Shown here: positions 56,901 through 64,000 of the stretch, one piece after another
Numbering within the stretch: the stretch's first letter is position 1
Layout of the letters: each line of letters opens with the position of its first letter
DNA from: Bacteroidota bacterium
Lineage (GTDB): Bacteria > Bacteroidota > Bacteroidia > Bacteroidales > F082
Direction: 5' to 3'
DNA: 64,000 nt
NCBI GenBank assembly: GCA_016845105.1
Contig: JAERTF010000079.1
Span: 1 to 64,000, forward strand
Notes under the pieces: generated by a model
Database searches by the model: none
The model's input: the letters and a program-made list of their open reading frames with translations, nothing else
What the model was told of the DNA's origin: nothing
Made by a program: the position numbers and the translations under genes

Positions 56901-59900
56901 ATCTACCAATAAGCCATATACACCATCAGCAATTGAACTTACTCCCCTAATAACAACAGCAGAAGGGCGTTATGATACTGCTTTTTGGGATGTAAGATTA
57001 TGTAATGTAACAAGTATTGATTCAGATAACAATTGGTTGGGCTTTGAAAGTATCTCTGAAGGAATTGATATAATCGAGATTGTTGATATTACAATATCAA
57101 CAAATCCCATTGATATACCAGTGTTGGAATACGGTCCGGGGAAAAAGTGGGCGCAATTGGGCGGTATTTCTGGAAATAATTGTAGAATATATCAAGTAAA
57201 AGCAACGTACTCAAGTTGTTCAACCGATTCCATTTTAACCCGTCATGCCTCCAATTGTGTGGGATACCCTATAAACCCTGAATTAGGTTATACTCCCACA
57301 GCATATGCATGTGATGAAAACTCGACATTTCTTTATCTTGAGCCAAATGATGTAAACCTAAACCTTGTGTTAACATCACCATCAAACCCTGTACTTCTAT
57401 GTGATACTCTTTCATATGAAGCTGAAGTTTCAAATACCCTACTTTCATATGCATATAATAACTCTTTAACAGTAACAATTCCTCCAGGAGTAACAATTGT
57501 TCCTTCAGAATCTGAGTTTAGTTATCCATATACATCTGGTAATTACACAGTTATTAGCGATCCAACCAATCACCCTCTGGGAAGTAATAATTGGGTTTAT
57601 TATATTTCCCAAGACCCAAATGCTGTTTCAGTACTCAAGGGTATTGATAGTATTCCGAATAATGGCTATAAGTTAAGGTTTAAAGTGATAACAGATTGTG
57701 ATTTTATTTCAGGAACATCCATAAAAATAACCGCTTCTGCTTCGAATTCTTGTGGTGCCATAAAATTAAGAACCTCAAATAGCCCTTCAATTATAATCGA
57801 TGGATTACCCACAAATACTAACTTGTATGTACTAAGTACAGATAGTGAGCCTTATCTTCCAACCTGTGGCAGCCAGTCCACCATTAAAACAAAAATTATA
57901 AATCTAGGACCCAATTCTGCCTCGAGTATTGAACTAATTAGTGCTAGCATTGATGATGCATATGATTATGTTGTTGGATCTCTCAACCCTATACACAATG
58001 GACCTTCTGGTCTGAGCAATAATACAGTTATTGGAGGAATTCGATATTTGCAATTCACAATACAACCCAACCTGGCTGTTAATGACTCAATTGTATTTAC
58101 ATATGATTTAATAGACATTGATCCAGGAAGTTTAACATGTGATACAATTCCGTTAACAACTAATGCAATGCTCCTAACATCAGTACCATGTTCAACTGTT
58201 CCTTCTGGGAGTTGTAACATTCAGTCTATTACCTCATCTCTTACTACGAATTTACAAGTAATTAAGGATGATGTTATTTTTGGGAATTATATTGCAAGAA
58301 GTATCCCTTTTGGAGTTTCGTCAGAGCTTGTCACGATACAATACTCGATAATTAATTCAGGTAGTCATACTTTTTCAAGTGATAGTTTAGGGATAATATT
58401 CGTGCACGATGAAAATGAAAACGGAATAGCAGATGAAACAGGAGCAGATTCACTATACTATCAACATATCGAAGTAACAAACCTTCCCATTGGGGAAAGT
58501 ATTATCTCAACAGCTATTTTCGAAGTACCAGCAAATAAGGTGTGTAATATGCTAGCCGCTGTCAGAATTAAGGAGGACACATGCATTTGTTCTGAAACAA
58601 CTATTTCAATACCAGATATTGAATTGAAAAATGCAGGGGCCGACACAATGGTTTGTACCCAACGTACACTTCAGGTGGGTAGTGATTCGATTACGGGTCA
58701 ATCATACATATGGGTACCATCAACTTATTTAAGTTCTTCTTCAATCTATAATCCAAATTTCTATTATACAGGTACTCTGTCACAGCCCGACACACTTATT
58801 TATACGCTAATCACCAGTCGACCAGGAGGATGTATTAACCGTGACACTCTACAAATAATTGTTTACCCTCATGCATCAGTTTCTGCAGGATCAAACGAGA
58901 ATGTTTGTGAATCAATCCCATTTGATTTTGCAACCAGCCTTGCTCAACCCACTGTAAGTAACTATGATTCACTGAGATGGAGCGGCGGATTAGGTATTTT
59001 CAATGATCCCACCATACTTTTACCTATTTATTACCCTGCTCTAAATGAAGTTGGTCCGGTAAAACTGACTCTAACGGCATATAGTATGCTGAACTGTAGT
59101 GTCGATACCTCCTCAATGATACTCACATTCGATACATTACCCGACCCGGTTATATTATTTGCACCCAATGATTCCATTTGTGTTAATGAACCTATTTCTT
59201 TTTCAGGAACTATCAATAATTCAACAGCTATTACAAGTTGGTACTGGAATTTTGGGGATGGTAACGTTTCAAATAACCAGAATGTAATTCATGAGTTTGC
59301 CCAAAGTGGAATGTATAATGTAAGTTTAATCGCAACAAATAACTATGGTTGTTTGGATTCGGTTTCTACAACAATAATTGTAAATGAATTACCTATTGCT
59401 TCTTTTACTGTATTGCCATCGGATACCGCTTGTGCAGATCAAGAAATCTCGTTTGAAGGAAATAGCACAACTGATATTATCAACTGGAACTGGGATTTTG
59501 GAGATAATACTATCGGAAGTGGTCAAAATACTGAACATAGTTATATCACATCTGGCAATTATGTTATTCAACTACAGGTTGAAAACGAAAATACTTGCAT
59601 GGATACCGTAACTGATAGTATTTATATTAGAGAATTGCCTTCAGCAATTATATCAACAATGCCTCAGGATACATCTTGTTTATTCGACACTGTGTATTTT
59701 AGTGGTATCAGTAATAACAATATTTCGAATTGGATTTGGGATTTTGGGGATGGAACTACTTCAGTGGGTCAGAATGTTAGTCATAATTATACCAATAATG
59801 GTGATTATACAATTACTCTAGTGTATACTGATAACAATGGATGTTCTGATACCGTTGAATCAATTATATTTATTAGGCTGCCATCTGTAGCCGATTTTAT

Positions 59901-62900
59901 TGTAAGTCCATATGACACAAGTTGTGTTAACGAATCAAATAATTTCTCAGGAATTAGCCAGGATGATATCGTGCAATGGTACTGGGAATTTGGTGATGGA
60001 AATACTGCTTATGGACAAGATGTAAGTCATGAGTATTCATTAGCAGGAACCTACAAGATTAACTTAATTTTTACAGATATTGTTGGGTGTGTTGATACAA
60101 TTACCCATCATAAAATTGTTGACAACCCTAATATCAATTTCAATATTAACCCTAGCCCGGTTTGCTTGGGAGATAGTGTATACCTGATCAGTACAGGTGA
60201 TAATATAACCTATGCTCCATATAATTGGGATTTTGATGATGGCATTGGAACGGCTTCAGGTTATCAAACCTCATATTTGTATAATCAAGCTGACACTTAT
60301 GATGTATCATTAAGCGTTTGTTCCAAGACAATAGTGCAAACCCACACTGTAAACCCTGTATGTGTTGTGGATGCCGGTGGTAATCAAGCAACTTGTCAGG
60401 ATGTATATTTCAATTATTCAAATTCTCAAACCCCTCCCACTGCCTACGGTTATTCGTCGATTCTGTGGTCAACCACAGGTATTGGATATTTCGACGATCC
60501 CACATTAGTTACTCCAACATATTTTCCTCATTCAACCGAGGGTGCCACTCAAAATGACACCATTAATATGACAATGATTGGTTATGGGATAGATCCTTGT
60601 AGCAACGATACCTCATATATGGAATTGATAATAATTCCTGGTGCTTATGCACAAGCAGGTTCCGATGAAAACTCATGCATTGATCACCCTTACGATTTTG
60701 CCAACTCTACTGATTCCTCATTTGCTACACATTATTCTACTCTTTATTGGCTAACTACTGGCTCTGGTTATTTCATTGATCCTAACGTACACCAACCAAT
60801 ATATGTCCCGGCTCCCGGTGAGTTAGGTCCAATTACAATGACAATGGTAGCATCAAATATTATCAACTGCGATTCTATTGATGAAATGATACTTACAATA
60901 CATCCCGAATATGAGGTTCCTGTAAACATTACAGTATGTTACTACGACTCTATTTTTGCTGAAGGCGAGTGGCATTTTAGTTCTGGAACATATTATGACA
61001 CTTTACAATCGGCTTTTGGGTGTGATAGTGTGATTGTTACAAATCTCATTGTTCGTCCGAAAATAGATAAGGATTTTACAATTAGTACGGGTGATTCTAT
61101 CTGTTATGGTGAGGATGTTGTTTTTTCACCAACAGGTTCAGCAAATATTATTAGTTGGTTCTGGGATTTTGGTGATGGAAATACATCAACAATAGCTAAT
61201 CCAATACATCATTACTATGATTTAGGAGATTATACAATAATATATTATTATATTGATGAAAATGGATGCTCAGATTCAGCTATTCAACAAATAACTGTTT
61301 TTGAACTTCCTGATGTGTCATTTACCATAAACTTACCCAATGCATGTGTTGATTTTCCGGTGAATTTTTCAGGAGCGAGTAATTCAAATATAGTTTCTTG
61401 GGATTGGGATTTTGGAGATGGGCAAACGGGTACTGGTCAGTATATTTCACATACTTATAGCTATTGGGGAGATATGACAATATCATTAACAGTTACTGAT
61501 GATATTGGATGTACCGAAACTACTACTCAAAATTTGATTGTCTTACAACCCTCCTTTGCCGATTTTACATTTGATTTGCTTGGTTGTGACTCTGTTCAGT
61601 TTACCGACAGGTCGCTCAGTCCAACAGGTTATAATATCGTTATGTGGAACTGGGATTTCGGAGATGGTGATACATCTAATCTTCAAAACCCTACACATTC
61701 ATTTCCCAACAATAATATACCCGGAGGAGTTGTATATGATGTTAGTTTAACTATCACTACCGATTCAGTTGGGTATTTATGCTATAACTATGTTAGCTAT
61801 TCGGTTCTAGTTCCTTCAAATCCTGATATTTTCTTCAATTGGAATCCAGAGCCAACATGTATGGGTGATAATACTTTCTTTTTTGGTAATTCAGGATTTC
61901 CTATTTCACAATGGCATTGGAACTTTGGCGATGGTAATTTCTCCACATTACAGAATCCTGTTCATGTTTTTGCGGATACCGGATCATACTTGGTTGAGTT
62001 AACAATTATTGATACTCTTGGTTGTACAAATTCATTGAATAACGAAGTTCATGTAGCTCCCATACCTCAAGTAAGTTTTACAATGAGCGATAGTTTACTC
62101 TGTTCTGGTGGTACAATTTTATTTACCGGAACAGCTAGTTCGAATGTTAATTCATGGTATTGGGAATTTGGCGATGGGTCTTTTAGCTGGGATCAAAACC
62201 CAATTCACAATTATGCATCCCCCGGAACCTACACCATAACATTAACTGTAACTGACATTGAAGGTTGTAGCAATTTTACTGAGAATCATATATATATTAT
62301 TCCAAACCCATCAGCCAGCTTTAATTATACAAACTTATCCTGTAATACTGTTACCTTCTCCGACCTAAGTGCGGCTCCCCCTGGCTACAATATAGTTCAG
62401 TGGGCCTGGGATTTTGATGATGGTACAACTTCAACAGTTCAAAATCCGGTTCACGATTTCACCAATGGAATAGGAGTTTATAACGTTGAATTGGTTGTAA
62501 CATCTGACTCAGGTGGTTATTTCTGTACCGATACAATATCGCAAACAGTTATAACTCCAGGTTTACCTTCTGTATTTTTTGCTTGGGACCCTGAACCAAC
62601 AACCCTAGGTAACACGACTAACTTTTTTGGTAATTCGGGTAATATGATTACAAGTTGGTATTGGGATTTCGACGATGGTAACTACAGTTATTTGCAAAAT
62701 CCAACTAATATATTTGCTTCTTCAGGAATATATAATGTTCAGCTAATTGTAACAGATATTGATGGATGTCAAAATACCGTTTATCACGAAGTAACAGTTG
62801 CGGACCCTCCTGAACTTGATTTCACCTGGGACATAAGTTGTGAAGCAGAACCTGTTCAGTTTTTAATACTTAGTCCACCTACGAATATTATTGATGTTGT

Positions 62901-64000
62901 TAATTGGGATTGGGATTTTGGAGATGGAGGCATTTCAAACGATATGGAACCTGTTCACATATATGGAATGGCTGGAGTTTATAATGTGAGCTTAACTATT
63001 ACCAACAATAATTCAGCTTCAAATACTGTGGTTAAACAAGTAACTGTTTACCCACCACCAACCTCCTTGTTTAGTATTGATCCTCCAACCTGTGAATCAA
63101 GCGAAGTACAATTCCATAATTTAAGTACCTCTTCAAATGGAACAATCACCCATTGGTTATGGGATTTTGGAGATGGCCATATACAATCAATTACATACCC
63201 AGATGATCCAGACATTACACATACCTATGCAAATGCAGGAAATTTTAATGTCACTCTAACAGTTACTAACTCAAACGGATGTGAAAGTATTTCACAAAGT
63301 ATATTAACAATAAATACTAAGCCAACAGCCTCATTTACACATGAAGCAAGTTGTGTAAACAATCCGGTTATTTTTACTGATGGCTCAACAGAAAATGGAG
63401 GTGGTTCTATCATTCATTATTATTGGAATTTTGGGGATCCCGGTTCGGGGTTTGACAATACATCAAACCTGCAAAATCCTGCTCATATTTATAGTACTTC
63501 GGGAGACTATGAAGTAACATTAATTATTGAAAATACAGAGGGTTGTGGTGATACTACCATTACAACTATCACAATACTTGATGAACCAACAATAGATTTT
63601 ACATTTACTGAAGCATGCTTTGGAACTGAAACAGAATTCGAATCGGAAACAGATAGTGATGTATCAAATTATTCCTGGTCCTTTGGAGATGGCGGAACCT
63701 CAGACCTTCAAAACCCAACATACACATACACTAGTTCTGGTGATTTTACTGCCACACTTGTTATTACCACAATCGAAAATTGTGTGGTAAGTGTGGATCA
63801 TACAGTGAGAGTAAATCCCCTCCCAAATCCAAATTTTTCCAATACAAGTCCTTCATGCCTAAACAATGAAGTTGAGTTTACCGATCTTTCAATTTCTCAA
63901 AACGGAAGTATAGAAACTTGGGAATGGGATCTTGGGGATGGAACTATAATTAGTATTACTGCTCCAGATAATCCTAATATATCTCACTTATACAATCTCG
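53968..64000 (+). CDS. giant PKD-repeat surface protein, incomplete at right edge
   Basis: A single frame stays open for more than 10 kb and leaves the window, giving over 3,340 visible residues. No ATG precedes the hydrophobic segment; TTG codons at 53968, 53971 and 53977 are the candidate starts, and the exact one is unsettled. A signal peptide follows (KLAKLSIFLFLFMGMLPLFSQ). The N-terminal half (about 40-1500) is beta-rich, with Ca-loop-like EDSDGDGVFDDLP near residue 400 and DUF11-like 'uncoupled' repeats. Ig-like AGxxxxxC modules start near 58885, 60370 and 60655. From residue about 1757 at least 17 PKD domains follow, with motif WxWDFGDG. It is probably an adhesin or gliding/biofilm protein exported by T9SS; the C-terminal sorting domain would lie beyond 64000. 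Confidence 0.85.
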   Translation, partial: MLILSTQGKRATFLATEKLAKLSIFLFLFMGMLPLFSQIMVSPTQQPSSLVICEGDSTFSLLIANTSGNTISGSVLNLNLPSSCLYIPGSIIGANEFDISNLNQPVFSVPDILNNTSHNMDFNAEVICGFDNSEDFIYLLTHNNNVYTGFDTPLQNYYYPSIVITNITNSSATVQVNQSITRDFTIEQQGLVASLDTLIIIDEHSSDIEVVSVSIGTLITDPGPGPILFDTIIITGSDMPGGNNSFDYGESLYISETVRLLGCDNGQSTINATWGCYEDYCENYYAYPSVSPASGVPNIDIVYTGNVQGWGFIDNSGFIEFDVTNNGSGAGTAFDLITLGGFSSSSNIYYPNNNWLNEIDSFSVNGNFIQADYNYAPGAINGRYAYYFDYSFPFDPDGPGVGIEDSDGDGVFDDLPVGHTVTVKAHTYYNWQEAQTSISTGPSCGRGWTNNAWQSFRSGYDLTDQCSSSPGATWVPNPNLLLFMTYNTNTLEHTIPADIYDGTTVWMEQQVSTSTKVDDDGCPNDSVIYNVELPDGIIIAGGTATYKGISMGIPTYNGNIATYLLNKNRVKTGGWFKVPLQIDCNVQHNPTGTIETNLKFWCDNTLYPSRFFTYWCSETPTFGIQCPVGSCTDPYITQFDVQRMTMGWVDNQLTQKADPSTPGVSLDHAMALDSIRISSTALLNGSYDSLFFYLHHNNLPGNWSNHLFFNYLTDTLQFYDSETNTWVICSDLAPSIRNGTKSGLTLNISELTSTGGCLDGYTISDGDSIKYIVIGQVRNVDRTGWETVPEFRAHFYNREFGEEKYCNDRGITYNILGSNLTFSRNTYINPATIEGCDDLLFYGQIYRWLDICNGENTFPNEVRPYVVLDSITFLLPEGFDYQPGTAIHKYRKIDGGLDSEPIADPIIEYNNNQVSLLFVRDASWSYSAYIDCSRDQDRVDFYATASCQTSSIIQSEMEVTGRYQFYADKVGITQQSTASTNKPYTPSAIELTPLITTAEGRYDTAFWDVRLCNVTSIDSDNNWLGFESISEGIDIIEIVDITISTNPIDIPVLEYGPGKKWAQLGGISGNNCRIYQVKATYSSCSTDSILTRHASNCVGYPINPELGYTPTAYACDENSTFLYLEPNDVNLNLVLTSPSNPVLLCDTLSYEAEVSNTLLSYAYNNSLTVTIPPGVTIVPSESEFSYPYTSGNYTVISDPTNHPLGSNNWVYYISQDPNAVSVLKGIDSIPNNGYKLRFKVITDCDFISGTSIKITASASNSCGAIKLRTSNSPSIIIDGLPTNTNLYVLSTDSEPYLPTCGSQSTIKTKIINLGPNSASSIELISASIDDAYDYVVGSLNPIHNGPSGLSNNTVIGGIRYLQFTIQPNLAVNDSIVFTYDLIDIDPGSLTCDTIPLTTNAMLLTSVPCSTVPSGSCNIQSITSSLTTNLQVIKDDVIFGNYIARSIPFGVSSELVTIQYSIINSGSHTFSSDSLGIIFVHDENENGIADETGADSLYYQHIEVTNLPIGESIISTAIFEVPANKVCNMLAAVRIKEDTCICSETTISIPDIELKNAGADTMVCTQRTLQVGSDSITGQSYIWVPSTYLSSSSIYNPNFYYTGTLSQPDTLIYTLITSRPGGCINRDTLQIIVYPHASVSAGSNENVCESIPFDFATSLAQPTVSNYDSLRWSGGLGIFNDPTILLPIYYPALNEVGPVKLTLTAYSMLNCSVDTSSMILTFDTLPDPVILFAPNDSICVNEPISFSGTINNSTAITSWYWNFGDGNVSNNQNVIHEFAQSGMYNVSLIATNNYGCLDSVSTTIIVNELPIASFTVLPSDTACADQEISFEGNSTTDIINWNWDFGDNTIGSGQNTEHSYITSGNYVIQLQVENENTCMDTVTDSIYIRELPSAIISTMPQDTSCLFDTVYFSGISNNNISNWIWDFGDGTTSVGQNVSHNYTNNGDYTITLVYTDNNGCSDTVESIIFIRLPSVADFIVSPYDTSCVNESNNFSGISQDDIVQWYWEFGDGNTAYGQDVSHEYSLAGTYKINLIFTDIVGCVDTITHHKIVDNPNINFNINPSPVCLGDSVYLISTGDNITYAPYNWDFDDGIGTASGYQTSYLYNQADTYDVSLSVCSKTIVQTHTVNPVCVVDAGGNQATCQDVYFNYSNSQTPPTAYGYSSILWSTTGIGYFDDPTLVTPTYFPHSTEGATQNDTINMTMIGYGIDPCSNDTSYMELIIIPGAYAQAGSDENSCIDHPYDFANSTDSSFATHYSTLYWLTTGSGYFIDPNVHQPIYVPAPGELGPITMTMVASNIINCDSIDEMILTIHPEYEVPVNITVCYYDSIFAEGEWHFSSGTYYDTLQSAFGCDSVIVTNLIVRPKIDKDFTISTGDSICYGEDVVFSPTGSANIISWFWDFGDGNTSTIANPIHHYYDLGDYTIIYYYIDENGCSDSAIQQITVFELPDVSFTINLPNACVDFPVNFSGASNSNIVSWDWDFGDGQTGTGQYISHTYSYWGDMTISLTVTDDIGCTETTTQNLIVLQPSFADFTFDLLGCDSVQFTDRSLSPTGYNIVMWNWDFGDGDTSNLQNPTHSFPNNNIPGGVVYDVSLTITTDSVGYLCYNYVSYSVLVPSNPDIFFNWNPEPTCMGDNTFFFGNSGFPISQWHWNFGDGNFSTLQNPVHVFADTGSYLVELTIIDTLGCTNSLNNEVHVAPIPQVSFTMSDSLLCSGGTILFTGTASSNVNSWYWEFGDGSFSWDQNPIHNYASPGTYTITLTVTDIEGCSNFTENHIYIIPNPSASFNYTNLSCNTVTFSDLSAAPPGYNIVQWAWDFDDGTTSTVQNPVHDFTNGIGVYNVELVVTSDSGGYFCTDTISQTVITPGLPSVFFAWDPEPTTLGNTTNFFGNSGNMITSWYWDFDDGNYSYLQNPTNIFASSGIYNVQLIVTDIDGCQNTVYHEVTVADPPELDFTWDISCEAEPVQFLILSPPTNIIDVVNWDWDFGDGGISNDMEPVHIYGMAGVYNVSLTITNNNSASNTVVKQVTVYPPPTSLFSIDPPTCESSEVQFHNLSTSSNGTITHWLWDFGDGHIQSITYPDDPDITHTYANAGNFNVTLTVTNSNGCESISQSILTINTKPTASFTHEASCVNNPVIFTDGSTENGGGSIIHYYWNFGDPGSGFDNTSNLQNPAHIYSTSGDYEVTLIIENTEGCGDTTITTITILDEPTIDFTFTEACFGTETEFESETDSDVSNYSWSFGDGGTSDLQNPTYTYTSSGDFTATLVITTIENCVVSVDHTVRVNPLPNPNFSNTSPSCLNNEVEFTDLSISQNGSIETWEWDLGDGTIISITAPDNPNISHLYNL
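59239..63951 (+). repeat. array of at least 17 PKD domains inside the giant gene
   Basis: The hallmark WxWDFGDG or a close variant begins near 59239, 59488, 59734, 59980, 60220, 61153, 61396, 61645, 61915, 62155, 62401, 62656, 62905, 63157, 63417, 63676 and 63922. Spacing is about 240-260 bp (80-87 residues), except for a gap of about 930 bp (60220 to 61153) that holds two Ig-like modules and a short Cys-rich module. Most units have a Cys about 25 residues before the Trp and another at the N(D/N)GC turn near the end, which suggests a disulfide per domain. Confidence 0.85.

Noticed and set aside
57269-60391. Several 60-85 codon minus-strand frames within the giant gene.
   Set aside because: The plus strand is one continuous frame with PKD motifs throughout; the antisense frames show no domain.

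Overview
The window is AT-rich chromosomal DNA from a member of the Bacteroidota, probably a free-living, Bacteroidales- or Marinilabiliales-like lineage (order-level placement is inference). The basis is: many exported proteins ending in a type IX secretion (T9SS) sorting domain; gingipain-family (C25) proteases; LruC, FISUMP and DUF4270 lipoproteins; the neighbour set glycogen-synthase-like / DUF4270 / glmS; and promoters of the Bacteroidota form TTTG-N20-TAnnTTTG. I see no rRNA, tRNA, insertion sequence, prophage, CRISPR array or SusC/SusD locus.

Layout. 1-4.6 kb is a minus-strand block: a gene cut by the left edge, a LiaF-like membrane protein, a tRNA-dihydrouridine synthase, aspS and a cyclophilin lipoprotein. 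4.7-7.1 kb encodes a Tat-type gluconate-2-dehydrogenase subunit-3-like protein and its GMC oxidoreductase partner, the latter split by a -1 frameshift at an A7 run. 7.1-13.5 kb holds an LruC lipoprotein (minus), a large T9SS cargo protein and an iron-dependent alcohol dehydrogenase. 13.7-19.1 kb is regulatory and surface-related: a hybrid histidine kinase, then an ECF sigma factor overlapping a membrane-anchored beta-barrel-like protein, then a PKD/T9SS protein. 19.1-27.5 kb has a TrhA/hemolysin III protein, a FISUMP lipoprotein, a LytS-type kinase with an extracytoplasmic sensor, and the run rbfA - methyltransferase - LtaS-like transferase - FtsX/LolC-type permease.

27.8-35.9 kb holds two tandem gingipain-like C25 proteases behind a textbook promoter and a strong terminator. 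35.9-40.0 kb is glmS, a DUF4270 lipoprotein and a glycogen-synthase-like protein. 40.2-44.4 kb is a three-gene operon of exported proteins: a dockerin-like repeat protein, a T9SS cargo protein and a 77-residue secreted peptide with a PID-CTERM-like tail, ending in a strong terminator. 44.8-49.1 kb carries small membrane proteins, a DUF6873-like protein, an SDR, an Elp3-like radical-SAM protein and two envelope proteins. 49.2-53.8 kb is a minus-strand run trpS-hflX-yhhN-lnt.

53.97-64.0 kb is one uninterrupted open frame that runs off the right edge. It encodes a giant surface protein (more than 3,300 residues visible) with a beta-rich N-terminal half and at least 17 PKD domains.

The unifying theme is the cell surface: T9SS cargo, proteases, adhesin-like repeat proteins, lipoprotein maturation (lnt, LolC-like permease) and envelope sensing (ECF sigma, hybrid kinase, LytS kinase). 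I found no cluster that I can defend as a wholly new system. The best leads are the three-gene exported operon, the sigma/beta-barrel/PKD operon, the slippery-site frameshift and the Ig-like module shared between the proteases and the giant PKD protein.
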